Assembly (NCBI GenBank): GCA_032164245.1
Contig: JAVMKO010000005.1
Span: 48,113,800-48,177,799 of the forward strand
Reading direction: 5' to 3'
DNA: 64,000 nt
From: Sternotherus odoratus
Taxonomy: Eukaryota > Chordata > Testudines > Kinosternidae
This document shows positions 10,475-22,327 of this stretch, one piece after another. Numbering within the stretch: the first letter of the stretch is position 1; every line of letters begins with the position of its first letter. A program made the translations under genes and the position numbers. The notes beneath the pieces are model-generated. The model made no database searches, was not told the DNA's origin, and saw only the letters and a list, made by a program, of their open reading frames with translations.

Positions 10475-11868
10475 CATAGAATCATAGAATCATAGAATAT
10501 TAGGGTTGGAAGGGACCTCTGGAGGTCATCTAGTCCAACCTCCTGCTTAAAGCAGGACCAATCCCCAACTAAATCATCCCAGCCAAGGCTTTGTCAAGCC
10601 TGACCTTAAAAACCTCTAAGGAAGGTGATTCTACCACCTCCCTAGGTAACCCATTCCAGTGCTTCACCACCCTCCTAGTGAAAAAGTTTTTCCTAATATC
10701 CAATCTAAACCTTCCCAACTGCAACTTGAAACCATTACTCCTTGTTCTGTCATCTGGTACCACTGAGAACAGTCTAGATCCATCCGCTTTAGAACCCCCT
10801 TTCAGGTAGTTGAAAGCAGCTATCAAATCTCTCCTCAGTCTTCTCTTCTGAAGACTAAACAATTCCAGAGGTAACAAAGAGTCCTGTGGCACCTTAAAGA
10901 CTAACTAAAGTATTGAAGCATAAGCTTTCGTGGGCTAATACCCACTTCGTCGGATGCAAGCAGAGCTTATGCCTCAATACTTTAGTTAGTCTTTAAGGTG
11001 CCACAGGACTCTATGTTACCTTTGCTATTCAAGACTAACACGGCTACCTCTCTGATTCTAAACAATCCCAGTTCTCTCAGCCTCTCCTCATAAGTCATGC
11101 GTTCCTGGCCCCTAATCATTTTTGTTGCCTTTCTCTGGACTCTTTCCAATTTTTCCACATCCTTCTTGTAGTGTGGGCCCCTAAACTGGACACAATACTT
11201 CAGATGAGGCCTCACCAATGTTGAATAGAGGGGAACGATCACATCCCTCGATCTGCTGGCAATGCCCCTACTTATACAGTCCAAAATGCCCTCTTGTCAA
11301 CAAGGGCACACTGTTGACTCATATCCAGCTTCTCATCCACTGTAACCCCTAGGTCCTTTTCTGCAGAACTGCTGCCTAGCCATTCGGTCCCTAGTCTGTA
11401 GCAGTGCATGGGATTCTTCCGTCCTAAGTGCAGGACTCTGCACTTCTCCTTGTTGAACCTCATCAAATTTCTTTTGGCCCAATCCTCTAATTTGTCTAGG
11501 TCCCTCTGTATCCTATCCCTACCCTCCAGTGTATCTACCACTTCTCCTAGTTTAGTGTCATCTGCAGTCCACACCATCCTCCAGATCGTTGATAAAGATA
11601 TTGAATAAAACCGGCCCCAGGACTGACCCTTGGGGCACTCCGCTTGATACCAGCTGCCAACTAGACATGGAGCCATTGATCACTACTTGTTGAGCCCAAC
11701 GATCCAGCCAGCTTTCTATCCTTCTTATGGTCCATTCACCCAGCCCATATTTCTTTAACTTGCTGGCAAGAATATTGTGGGAGACCGTATCAAAAGCTTT
11801 GCTAAAGTCAAGGAACAGCACATCCACTGCTTTCACAGACCTCATTAAAGCCAATGGATGCCCCACGT
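10475..11868 (-). pseudogene. CR1 LINE, 5'-truncated, broken ORF2 (reverse transcriptase)
   Basis: This is a CR1-clade non-LTR retrotransposon on the minus strand. The 3' end is at 10475, where CATAGAAT octamers are repeated. Reading leftwards from 11866, minus-strand frames give reverse-transcriptase motif A ([17 protein letters not shown]), motif B ([20 protein letters not shown]) and, in a different frame, the ADDTKL part of motif C. They then give the RT thumb and the C-terminal segment containing '[19 protein letters not shown]'. The reading frame changes near 11676-11558 (a small deletion removes the residues before ADD) and near 11280. A second repeat is inserted at 10869-11057. The 5' end is cut inside the RT domain, so the endonuclease is absent. 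It cannot make an active protein. Confidence 0.93.
10869..11057. mobile_element. Nested hammerhead-motif repeat with internal inversion, inside CR1
   Basis: The insertion is flanked by CTAAACAATTCCAG (10855-10868) and CTAAACAATCCCAG (11058-11071), a 14-bp target-site duplication with one mismatch. Its left part runs from GGTAACAAAGAGTCCTGTGG to 'cggatgcaagcag'. The right part is an inverted, overlapping copy of the start of the same element, from 'agcttatgcctcaatac' to 'ggctacctctctgatt'. The two parts form long inverted arms. A CUGANGA-hairpin-GAAA-like core lies on the minus strand at 10926-10953. Confidence 0.85.
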
Positions 11869-12448
11869 ATCCTCAAGACATGGAGCAATCAAGACCCTTT
11901 ATGTAGCAGAACCAGCTGGGGACAGCGGGGCTGCTGCCCAAGGCAGTAGGCCAGGTAGCAAGTCAGAGCTAAGCCATATGGATGGAGTAGTTACCCTGGC
12001 TGCAAATGGAGGGGCTAGATTATCAGCTGCAGGCTGAGCATCTTGGAGGCAGAAAGCCAGAGAAGGAATTAGGAGCATGGTTCTGAGAGGAAGCAGGGCT
12101 TCTTGGGCACAGAACTTGCTGGAGTGGCAGACGTGGGGATTTCTGAACAAGGAAACTCTTTGCTGCTGTTTGTTTCAACGTGTTTGAGGAAACAGAGCTT
12201 TCTGTATCTTTTTTTGCAAAGAAACAAGGTGACGAAAAGAACAGACCCGTCTGCTAGCACCGATTTTTTGTCCTAACAGAAACAACCCTGAAAGGCCTGA
12301 ATTTTGGCGAACTGTTTGGGCCAAAGGGGCAGAAATGTATTCGAGTCCCACAATTAGGTAGGTCTGGAAGAGCCAAGATGGAAAAAGAAAAGATCAGCTG
12401 TATGGCAGCGTCGGGCTAGATTCTGACTTCTGCATAATTCTGTTGGTG
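11869..12448. other. Non-coding stretch, no gene recognised
   Basis: No exon is recognised. About 12180-12310 has some of the 'caaagaaacaagg' and 'cgaactgtttgg' texture of the dispersed T/A-mirrored repeat. Confidence 0.35.
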
Positions 12449-12973
12449 CAGGGGTGGGCAGCATCTTTTTGGCCCAAGGGCAGCATCTGGGTATGGAAAT
12501 TGTATGGCGGCCCATGAGTGCCTGGTGGGGGAGGAGGACTCTCTGGAGTGTAGCATGATGGGGCTCTATAGGGGATGTTACCAAGGTAGGGGGAGGACCC
12601 TACGGGGCGGTACTGGGGACTCCTAAAAGCCCTGCCGGGAGTGATACCATGGGCGGAGGTGCCCTAGCTGGGATGGGTGCAGCCCTGAGCAGTTTTGAGG
12701 CTCTCGAGGGTGGGGCCATAGAAGGCCGGGAGTGGATTGGAAACAGCGCGGTGAAGTCGCACCTGCGCAGTGTGGCTCTGTGTGCCGGAATACGTGTTCA
12801 TCAAGGGAATTGTGAGTCGGGGGCTGGGGAGCACTGGGCAGGCGGTCAGAGGCTTGCCAGACAGGCGGAGTGGGGCAAACCCCTTATCCCGCCCCCAGGC
12901 GGAAGCTTGAGGGCTGGATCCAAATGTTTGATGGTCCGGAAGCAGCCTATGGGCTGTAGTTTGCCCACCCCTG
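12449..12973. mobile_element. hAT-like non-autonomous element, 525 bp
   Basis: The left end CAGGGGTGGGCAG and right end TTTGCCCACCCCTG are inverted copies, a terminus typical of a tetrapod hAT family. The 8-bp flanks TGTTGGTG and CATTAGCG differ at four sites, all transitions, as expected for an old duplication. Open frames inside (12649-13005 plus, 12354-12584 minus) do not resemble a transposase. Confidence 0.7.
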
Positions 12974-13419
12974 CATTAGCGTCACGGAAGGGGCGATTCT
13001 GGTGAGACTGCGGTTCTGGCTCCCGGTATCCACAAGGGTTCCAGGAGGATGCACCTGGTCTTTAGACAGAGAATGATACAGCCCGGTCTCTATAGCTGGT
13101 ACATGTCTCATGCCTTTGACATATATTGCCTCTTGAGGGGAGGCCCGGTGGTTTGTAAGGAATGGGCCAAATCCTCAGCTGGTGTGAATCAGTGCTGCTG
13201 AATTCAGTTCTGAAGCCGAGCTTCCGCCTGTGAGGTGAACAGTTGGCAGCAACTGGGTATTTTGCGTGTGTTACCTTGGCTACGAATCGCCAATGACTCG
13301 CTGAAGCGGGGAGACTTTACAGGACCCGTGAGGGATGCCCTGGGCTGGCCCTCCCCGTCAGCAGGAAATAGAACCCTTTGAGCTGTGCCCCAGAGAAAGG
13401 ACGACCCCTCAATGTGATA
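12974..13419. other. Non-coding stretch with a short palindromic-repeat remnant
   Basis: 'gggccaaatcctcagctggt' at about 13168 matches the arm of the short palindromic repeats at 34765 and 37314. Nothing else is recognised. Confidence 0.4.
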
Positions 13420-13960
13420 TATTTAATAAAACGAGACCAAAAATAATAATAAAAAAGAGGCCGATGCACGGGAAGGTAATGCGTTCATTTGAATAATGGG
13501 CAAAATCAAATTAATTCTACATTAAATAGTTCTGAATAAAGGGTTTAAGTCAGCAGTTTCAAACTTGTTTTCCTTAATTACTTTCTGTGTTTAATGTCAT
13601 TAAGAAGATTAAAAATTCATTAACAAGAGTAGTAAAGTGGCAAATCAGTAAAGCTATCACTCCAGGTTAAAAACTCCGCTGAGGTTGACACTTTGTACAC
13701 TTCCACAGGCGCTGGGGGGAACGTTTGCCAGGGGCCAGAGGTGGCTCCGAGGGGGACGCGTGCTGCAGCCGTGGCAAAGAGAAAGGCACCACCAACGAGC
13801 GTTGGCAAGGCCGTGGCAACCGCTTTAACCATTAACTAAGCAAGACAGAAGGCAGCATTTATCGAAAGGGCCCGGGAAAGCATGGCAGTATAACCGCCGA
13901 ATATGGCACGCATCAGAAACAGACTCAAGCATGGAGAATGGCAGATATTATGAAGCACTA
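13420..13960. promoter_or_regulatory. Candidate conserved non-coding element
   Basis: A repeat-free A/T-rich island changes into a moderately GC-rich flank. It contains CAAATTAATTC, CCTTAATTACTTTC, AATGTCATTAAG and 'gattaaaaattcattaac', all homeodomain-type core sites, within about 150 bp. Such composition is typical of developmental enhancers, but conservation is inferred from texture only. Confidence 0.35.
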
Positions 13961-14577
13961 AGGCGTGTTAAGGCAATCCAATTGCTCGACCGGCTGGATG
14001 TCCCTCGCCCTCGAAGTCTGAATAAACAGAGGACTCTGGCCACATGGAATGCTGCCTCTTCCAGTGGGCTGCTCCAAGAGGACTAGGTGCAGAGCCTTGT
14101 TTCTCTTTAACGCTGAATGATGTAAAGAAACTGCTAGAAACACTTCCCAATAGGGCTATAAACTGCGGGGAAGAATGCGGCAAGGCTCCGACCCAGGTCC
14201 CTGACTCCAGTCCAGTGGTCTGTCCGCTAGGCTTCCTTGATTAGGAAAATCATGGCCAGCCCCATGTGTTCAAAACTCTTGAGTCAGGTTCCCCCAAATC
14301 CTGAGAGATTTGGTTTCAAAATCGTGAGATTTTAAAACGAATAATAAATGCGGGGTCCTTTTTATTTGCCCTCTGGGTCTGAAGCCACGAGGGTTCATGG
14401 TTTCAGGTTTGTCACGGCAGCCAGGAGGGCTCAAAATGCCTTTTTCTTCTCTCAGGAAAGCACGTGGCCCCAGGGCCTGGGGCTTTAAGAAAACACCAAA
14501 CAACACACGACGCACAATAAAGTTGTGAGAGTGTGAGGGACACAAAGGGAGCTCGAGAGGGGATTATAATCTACAGA
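13961..14577. other. Non-coding stretch with SINE remnant
   Basis: About 14165-14250 ('ccgacccaggtccctgactc', 'gtggtctgtccgctaggc') resembles the minus-strand tRNA-related part of a MIR element. No exon is recognised. Confidence 0.4.
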
Positions 14578-14795
14578 GGCATGTGAACCGAGTGGATCGA
14601 GCACAGGACTGGAACTGGGGGGACTGTTCCTGACTCTGCCCCTGGCCCACCGGGTGACCTTGGACAAGTCACATCCCCTCCATGCCTCAGTTTCCCCTGC
14701 TACAAAATGTGGATGATGATCCTGCCCTCCTGTATAAAGTGCTTTGAGAGCTGCTGATGAAGAGCTAGGTGTTATTATCACAGCCAGCAGACATG
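14578..14795 (+). mobile_element. MIR-type SINE, nearly complete
   Basis: The order is 'ggatcgagcacaggactgga', 'ctctgcccctggcccacc', 'gtgaccttggacaagtcac', 'catgcctcagtttcccctgc', 'ataaagtgctttgagagc' and TGTTATTAT. This is the full MIR/CORE architecture on the plus strand, including the conserved central core. Confidence 0.88.
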
Positions 14796-15139
14796 AGGCC
14801 GAAGCAAAACCTGCTATGCAAATGCCCCTGACCGTGAATTCAGCACAGCTCCTATCTCTGTGACGCACCAACCAGAAGCCCGGGGTCTCAGAGCCTCCAG
14901 ATGTTGCAGGGTTTGAAATCTGGGTCTGGTAACTAGGAACTAGAGAGTACATCAAAAAGCAGAAATGATTCAGTGACATATGGCAGAGAGCAAAATCCAT
15001 TCTAGCCATGACATCTGGCGCAGCATACAACTGATAATACCGTGCACTTCATTAGAGTCTGTCATCCACGCCTCTGAAAGAACTTTTCTAACGTTAATGA
15101 ATGAAACTTCCCCAATGCTCTCGGAGGAAGGGAAGTGTG
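14796..15139. other. Non-coding spacer
   Basis: No gene is recognised. A single POU octamer (ATGCAAAT) lies at 14816-14823, expected by chance about twice per window of this size. Confidence 0.35.
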
Positions 15140-15238
15140 TTAAACATGGGGAAACTGAGGCACCAAAAAGCGATTGCATGTATTGCCCAAAGCTATGCAG
15201 GGATTGGGTTTCTGAACCAGGAAGGGAGCCCGGATGAC
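15140..15238 (-). mobile_element. MIR-type SINE fragment
   Basis: 'taaacatggggaaactgagg' followed by 'tgcccaaagctatgcaggga' and 'tctgaaccaggaagg' is a minus-strand MIR core. Confidence 0.7.
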
Positions 15239-16727
15239 CTGGGGCCCTGCCCCATGCTCTCATCATGAGGCCATAAAGAGCAGAAGCTGTTCCCACCAAG
15301 GTGGATGGTGGAAATGACTCTAACTATGGTTCCTGGTGGAAAGAAGAAACAGACGAGAGGCTCACAATGGTCCCTTCTGGCCTCGAACTCTCCAAATAAG
15401 GGCCCAGCCTGTGACAGGCTGAGCAGTCTCAGCTCCCTCTCAGATCAATGGGAGATGAAGGTGCTCAGTACATCACTGCATGAGACTGAATGGCATGGGC
15501 CATTGGGTGATTTCTTCCCTGGAGTCTTGTTTCTTTCTTCCCAGAGGGCTCAGCGTCTGTGATCAGACCAGGGCCTCTCCTGTCTCCTTGGGAACAGAAA
15601 CACCATGTTTACAGACCGAGAGGTGAGGAAATCAGGATCCACTTCCTGAGGTGTTGCCTGGTCTTTATTTCTCCCAGCTCGTGGTGTTATGCCAGCAGTA
15701 ATTCATTGGTGTGTGTGAGAGATAGAGAGAGTGAGCGCAAATCTGCTCTGATTAGGGTGAGTATGGATACTAGTATTCATGGGCTACGTCCTTAGCTGTA
15801 GTGAATGGACATCGCTCCATGGGCCCGTGTGCAACCGGCCTGCTCTTGTGAGGTTCTGAAGGACCTCTGCTCCGACTGACTTTGTAAAGACACCGCAATG
15901 GAGCTCCACCCGTTTACACTGGGGAAGAGCTGACCCTGGATACGTATTTGTGTGTCCTATCTATGTATATGCAGTCTTCATGGGTCTTTTAGTGCCACCA
16001 GGAGCCAAAATAACACAAGATCCATTGGACCAGGACACTTCAGTAGGTGGACGTGGAAATGCCACAAGCAGACCAGAGCTTATTTGAGCTTGTCCTATAA
16101 ATAACCCCTGAAAACAACAAAAATCTAGTAATGCCCGTAGAGAAAGAATTGCAGCTGAGGAGACTTGTGGGTTTGTTTGGGCTTCCCCAAGCTCTTCACA
16201 AGCACCCAGGTGGTTTTCGGGTGCTTGCTGAGACACCTCTAACAGGCCCTGATTTTTAGAGGGCAGGTGCTTAACAGGTTCTGAGAACTAGGCCCCTTCC
16301 AGGCATCACAAGGTGGGTACATCCGGACCGAAGCACTAAAATCACTTGTCTCTGTTGCAGATCTTGACTGTGGGCTTCCTTCTGGCTCCTGGGAATTCTG
16401 TTTGTCCTGGTTTCCTGCAGGGCTGGAGTCCACATTTGCTCCTATAGAGGGAGAAAGGGGTTTAGAGCTATAATAGACTCTTAAGAGAATAAATGCTTTG
16501 GGCTAGATTGTTCCCTGCTTTAGTGCAGACTCCCAGGTATGAATTGCGTGAGCTGCCCTGCTCCTCCGTCAGGGAATCCAAACACAACCGGTGCTGCTGC
16601 TGAGCTCCCAGACACCCGGGTATAGTGGTGTGAACTCCGTTGAGTCCAGTGTAAAAATGGTGTGAGAGGAAAATCCAACCGCTCCTTGTGCTTGTGCACC
16701 AAAAACCCCCCAAACTGGGTGCAGCTG
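15239..16727. other. Non-coding stretch, no gene recognised
   Basis: About 15340-15395 ('cacaatggtcccttctggcc') resembles a CR1-type 3' tail. The rest (open frames at 15305-15562, 15559-15795, 15961-16236 and 16468-16957) shows no recognisable protein or motif. Confidence 0.4.
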
Positions 16728-16955
16728 ATTGTGGTATTGGCTAATGCACTGGACTGGGATTCAGAGGACAAGGAGGCTATCCCAGCTCTGTCATTGACTT
16801 GTGTGGCCTTGGGCAGGATGCTTCCCCTCCCCCCCACTTTGCCTGGTCTATTTCCATTGTCTTCTCTTTGGGGCAGGGCTTCTTTCCTACTCTGTTTGTA
16901 CAGCGCCTTGGGACTTTGATCTCGGTCAGGTCCTCCTATTGCTACCATACTAGAC
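16728..16955 (+). mobile_element. MIR-type SINE
   Basis: 'ctaatgcactggactgggat', 'ccagctctgtcattgacttg', 'gtggccttgggcagg', 'ctctttggggcagggcttct' and 'ttgtacagcgccttgg' give the plus-strand SINE in order. A stretch in the middle is replaced by C-rich sequence. Confidence 0.82.
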
Positions 16956-18639
16956 ATGTGATGACCACAGTTGTCACTCCAGGCCCTGTTAGATGCGCAG
17001 GTTGTGACTAGTTTATAAATATAAGACTGGGGTGATTTTTAACGTGGCAGCCTCGTTTTCAAATAGAGGCGTGAGGGGTCCCGAGTCTCAGCGGAAGGGC
17101 GGGGGATCTAGGGGAGGGGCAGCTAAGCAGCCCTTCAGTGCGTGAGATGCTGCTGGCAAGAGAAGCTCTCATGGGGGTTGCGATGACCCTGGAGGGTAGC
17201 TCAACAGACAGCTGTGCAGGAGATCTGGAGATGAGTGTCCGGCGGCAGTCGGAGGAAGGTGACACCCACAGCCTCTGAAGGTAGGGGAGAGAAATGCAGG
17301 CGTATCACTCTTAAGCACACACACACCCCGCCCCAATGGCTCCTGCTGGCATTTGTGGCTCACGGGGATTCCAGCCAGGGTAGAGCTGCCCTGGGGGCAA
17401 ACCCCTTGTATAGCGGTGCTGTGGTGTAAGTAGGTTCTACACTAGGGGCTTGCTCAGTTGTGGTGACCGCCCGCCCAGTGAAGACAAAGCCTTAGCTCCT
17501 CCTGACATGCAGGGTTTGGTGGAGGCAGGGGAGGGGTTTGAGGATTAACTAGAGCCACAGCAGCCCAGAGGGTGGCCCAAGAGTTAAGAGGGAAGGACCT
17601 GGAGCCCAGCGTGGCAGGGCTGTGAGCCTCACCAGTATTTTGGAGGAGCTTGGGATCTTGTCCCCTAATTCCCTTGTCATTTAAACCCCGTGTTTCCTTC
17701 CCCACGAGGGTGATTCAATTTCCAGGGATCTGTTTTTCTGGGCCTAACCAAGCATGTGTTATATACTGGGGGGAAGAACCACCGAGGCTAGGTGGGTGCA
17801 AATGAGTGTCCTCTCTATGCTGCTCTAGACACTTGGTCAGATCCTCAGCCGGGGTAGGTCAATGTCGTTCCATTGACAATGGCAAGATCTGCCCCGGGGG
17901 TTCCTGCAGTCGGGTGTTCCTCCCTGGCCTGTTTTTCCCAGTCTCTCCTAAGGAGGCTCAAGTCACACCTTTCAGTCCTGCCGTTTGAAGGGGGTTGAGA
18001 TCGGGGGAGCCAGTCTGCCCATAGAACCCAGTCCAAAAGAGAAAGGAGCAGGGCGGACTAATGGGTGCTGCGTGGATAGCACATGTGCCCCCGCCGATGT
18101 TACTTTAACCCACCCACCCAACGCAGCCCCACGCGCATGCCAGGCCCACATGCATACGCAGAACACACCGCATCGGTGCAGCTGCACCTAAGGCATGCAC
18201 GGCCCACAATGCACATATGTGCACGCCCTGGTGCAGCCATACCCACGGTTATACTGCCCCGCTGGCACAGCTGGACTCAAAGGCACAACGACTCGGCACT
18301 CTTATCTGCCTAGGCAGGCACACACGCTGGCCAGGCAGGAATCCACAGCAGGAGAGCAGGCCCATACCGGGACGTCCTGCAAACACCCTGCAAACACAAT
18401 GACAAACCCCCGTTGAAATCCTCTCTCTGCTCCTCTCCTTGGCCTGGCTATCCCCGAGCTGCTTCCAGGGAGCAGAGGAGCCCCGTATTTCCCTGTTAGA
18501 ATGGGGGCTCCCACCTGCACGTTCCCACTGCCAAGCCACCCCACTGAGGCCAGGCCTCCCCACAGCCAGGGTGAGGTGACCTGTGCCGACTTTGTTCCCA
18601 GAGTGGCTCCTGGAAGGAGGTTGTTCTGGCCAGCCCCAG
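16956..18639. other. Non-coding stretch, no gene recognised
   Basis: The stretch is GC-rich with many short frames, none recognisable. About 17830-17890 ('cagatcctcagccgggg', 'tccattgacaatggc') is a remnant of the short palindromic repeats. About 18110-18230 is rich in CACAT/GCATG words. Confidence 0.4.
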
Positions 18640-18830
18640 TTTGGAAGCAGGTGAGGGCAGTTTCTTTGCAAGTTTTAATTATTTAAGGATGAATTTGAGC
18701 TGTTCCCTTTTACTCTTTGGTTCTCAGTGTTTCCTGGAGAGCGACTTCATCTCTAACAAAGGCCTGTGGTTTGGGGTTGGGGTTTTATTTTTCCCCTCCA
18801 GAGATCTAAGGCGGCCTGGACTGTAATAAG
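18640..18830. promoter_or_regulatory. Possible conserved non-coding element
   Basis: A repeat-free island contains TTTTAATTATTTAAGG and 'ccttttactctttggttctc'. It lacks microsatellite or SINE texture. The support is composition only. Confidence 0.25.
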
Positions 18831-19060
18831 ATACCAGAGCCTCTCTGACTTTTCTTCCTGCAACCCCCATCCCTAAACATCCATCCAACCAGCTTTTCCT
18901 CCCAAGCAAGGCCCCCGGCTGGTCGCCCCTCTATTGCCTCGGCTCATCCTGAGGCCTATAACCTTAGCCCTCCCTGGCCATGGTGATCAAATGCACCCGA
19001 TAGCGATAGTAGGGACAGAAGTGCCAGTGCTGAAGGTCCAGCTTGGGAGGTGAAGGCGAT
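18831..19060. other. Non-coding spacer
   Basis: Nothing is recognised. Confidence 0.4.
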
Positions 19061-19265
19061 AGAGTTACAGGGGAGAGCAGCTTGCAAACTGTCGCCTTTG
19101 ATGAAGCAACATTTAATTATCCCCCCGGTGAAAAAGATCTGGTATTGTCTAAGCTAATTTGTCCCTTTCAGTGAATTCCCTAGCCTGTGTGCTAAGCCCT
19201 GGGATCAGATTACTCCATCACCCACTTCGCCTGTTCCCCTCTTTAAAGATGCTTTCAGACTCCCC
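19061..19265. promoter_or_regulatory. Possible conserved non-coding element
   Basis: The island includes CCTTTGATG (TCF/LEF-like), ATTTAATTATCC and 'gtctaagctaatttgtccc' within 90 bp and has no repeat texture. Inferred from motif density only. Confidence 0.28.
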
Positions 19266-21039
19266 TACTGGAGGTTCAAAACACAATGGCGGGGTTCCCT
19301 GTATAGCCCCCCACTGCTCCCCCGTTCTCCGAGGGAGTGATCAGTATGGGTCAGACTCCGATCCCAGTCACACCAGACTATGCTTGGAGTGACTCCGCTG
19401 GAGCCAGTGGGTCGGATCCTCAGCTCACTTGAATGCAGAGGCACCGATTTAGTGGTTTGGCCCAGCAACTCTCGCCCAAGGACACAAACACTCGTTCTAG
19501 TGTCGAACTAGCTGGCTGGGGTTTCAGACCAGCTGGGGGTTGTTTTTAATTATTATTGTATGTTTATAATTTTAAGGGGAAGCAGAAATCCCTGGAGCCC
19601 TTGTTAAGGAGAAAGAAAAGGATCGAGGGTTTCCTATGGAACTAGCTGGGCAGGTGAGACACCCAGGACATCCTCTTTCCCCCTTAGTGCTGTGTGAATG
19701 GAGGGGTTTGGTGCACCCCCCTGGAGACTCCAGCTCTAGCTGGTGAGGGAGAAATGTCTGCTCTCAGCAAGAAGCCAACCTCTTGCCTTCGATGCAACGC
19801 AACAAATTCAGTGCCCACACAGTCTCCTGGCCTGGGGGAGACGAGATGTCAAACACTAATCCTGAAGCAGTGCATGCACCCCAGCTGGGGTCTCTCTTAT
19901 GTCACTGCCCCAAACCCACCCCACATGCCCCTCCCTTAAACCCAACTGCTCCCCTAAACACACCCCGCCTGCCCCCTCTGCGTGTCTACCCTAACCCCCT
20001 CTAGTATATCTCCCCCTCCTTTGACCGGTCCACACACAGTCTGCCTTGTCCTGCAATTTCATAAACCCAGTTGCCTTCCTTTGCTATGGAAGATCCAGCC
20101 CGACCTTCACCATCCGCTTCCTCTCCCAGTACATATCCAGCCATGCCCCTCGCTCCTTCACCAGGCTAAACACTCTGTCATTCACCACACACAGCTAACT
20201 CCAGCCCCTCCTCCATACTTCGCCCTCCAAACGTCACCAAATCGGCTCTCCACAGGCTGCCTCGGACGAGAGATGCCCATGGCTCCCCCACCTGCCAGTG
20301 CCCTCCTTCCCGCTACACAAACCAATTTTCCCTGGCCCTTCACCACATTGCCCGGCTGTGCTCTGTGCTCCCAGGGCCATGCCAATAGCCTGGGTGTGAC
20401 TGGGCAAGCAGAGGTGGAAAGGTTGAGGAGCGGGTTCCAGCCTGGACCTGTCAGAGCGATGACATCGGGGGTGGATCACATTAGGCGCTAGGGCTGTGTG
20501 TCTTTGAAGGCTTGGGTTGGGTCACTATTGAGATAAGCATCATGCTGGATTCAGGTGTGGTGGGTTCTGTCATGGGTCCTTCTGACATTCTAACAAGACC
20601 TGATCCAAAGCCCATTGAGGGATGGAAGGACTCCCATTGACTTCTGTGGGCTTTGAGTTCAGAGGTGTGATGGGTGCTTCTCCGAACTGAGCCCACCCTC
20701 CAGACCTGTCCCGCCTCCCCTCCCACCTGTCAGCTCCATCCCAGAGGAGGAGAAGTTGGTGCAAAGGGGGCTGAAGCATGCAGAGAGAGAGAGGCAGTCC
20801 AGTTGCCCTTTGCCAGAACCTCTGGGGAGCAGAGAACACCGTGAGAGAAAGGGGGAAGGAAAGCGGAGAGAAGGTGAAGGAGGAAGAAGACACAGGAGAC
20901 AAGGACTCATAGGAGGCTGGGGTCCAACCGAAGGGGAAGCAAACCCACAAAACCAAACCCACAAAGTGCCTCAACCTGGTGGCAGGCAGGGCCCCTCCCC
21001 CACTCCCCCATCCCCAGAAGGCAGCAAAGCTGCTTTCTC
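19266..21039. other. Non-coding stretch, mostly GC-rich
   Basis: Open frames such as 19982-20491 (169 codons, Pro-rich) and 20570-20974 show no recognisable domain. About 19400-19460 and 20600-20660 carry palindromic-repeat remnants ('ctcccattgacttctgtggg'). A purine-rich tract lies at about 20780-20905. Confidence 0.4.
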
Positions 21040-21345
21040 CAGCAGCCGCGTCACAATAAATTCATGGCAGCCAGGGCTGGGAAACAGGCTGCTGCAATTT
21101 AAAGGAAGCGTGGATTTGCATATTGAATTAAAATTAAGAGCTAATTATGCAAATAAATTATGACATTTGGCAGGAGAATTTGCTTCAAGATCATTTATTA
21201 CGTTCTTTTTATAACAGTGCGAGCGTTTAACGGTCAAAGACAATATTTTAAAGGAAAATTAACACAAGATTATTAACCTAAAAACAATTCCACATTAATG
21301 AGATGTATTTCTCTTCAACTTCTCACACCTGGCTGCCTATTGATG
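21040..21345. promoter_or_regulatory. Candidate conserved non-coding element with inverted octamer pair
   Basis: A sharply bounded A/T-rich island lies in GC-rich surroundings. It contains an inverted pair of perfect POU octamers, ATTTGCAT (21114-21121) and ATGCAAAT (21147-21154), separated by 'tgaattaaaattaagagcta', which holds homeodomain-type cores. Further AATTA-type sites and a 'gatcatttattacg' segment follow. This is one of the best enhancer candidates in the window. Target gene and conservation are unknown. Confidence 0.45.
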
Positions 21346-21664
21346 CCCAGCCAGGACTGTCTCCCAATAAATAGCATTTTTTTTGCAGGCAAATATTGAA
21401 TGAGGTTGCAAGCGTTGCTTTGGACAAACTCTGTTAAATTCCTTCAGGGTTTTTGCTTGTTGGTCTGTAAAGAAAAGTTTTGAAGGTCGATTGTGTTTGA
21501 GGATTTTCTTCCCCATGTTTGTGCTGGCCAGGTTTGTAAGCACCTAAGAGAGGACACAGAATTGGTCAGGCTAGCAGCATGAGAGTAAAAAAAACCCCCG
21601 TGTTAAAATGTGCACAATCGCCTTTTGGAAGAGATGTAAAATGAAGGTCTTGGCCGGCCGTGGT

Positions 21665-21695
<31 letters not shown>

Positions 21696-22319
21696 TTAGG
21701 GTTGTTAACCCTGATGTCTTGGCCAAATTCCAACGCAGGTAATTACATTCTGCTTACTTCGATCCCACCTGCATTTTCAGCAATATACGAGAGTCTTCAC
21801 TTCCTGTCCCAACGTGTCAGAGTGTGTTGCTGTGAAACAGCTGCCACGTTCCTCCCCCGAGGTGACTGCACTTCAGTGGTGGCTAAAATGGGTCTCTCTG
21901 CATCTAGTTGGTAAAGCTGTTTCTTATTAGGTGCCTCTAGCACAATGGGATCCCCATCTGGGCTGCAGCCTCTACGTTATTTTATTAGTAAAATCATACA
22001 TGGCAATTATAATATCATGATTATAAAAGTAGTGGGCAATAGACTGAGGGAGGATCGGTGTTGGAAGGCAGGTAGGTGATCTGCCATTAGACCAAGCAGC
22101 CCTCAATACAGTTACATGGGTAGGTTCTTGCTCATAGGCAGGTGTCTGAGATCAGCAAGGAAAGAGCCCAGCTATTTAGTTCTTGTTGCAGAAGTAGCTA
22201 GAAAGGAGAGTCTGGATGGCGAATGCTGTGATCGCGCACCCCCCTCCCCCTCTCCCTCCCCGACTTCCCTCGTGGCGATTTCCCTCCTTTCTGTAATCAG
22301 AACTGTGCGGAAGGATGCT
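21346..22319. other. Non-coding stretch with SINE tail
   Basis: About 21940-22000 ('gcctctagcacaatgggatc', then TTATTTTATTAG) is the 3' tail of a MIR-type SINE on the plus strand. No gene is recognised elsewhere. Confidence 0.45.
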
Positions 22320-22327
22320 GGAGGGAC

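Noticed and set aside
14485..15030. Minus-strand frame of 181 codons
   Set aside because: It crosses a nearly complete MIR SINE.
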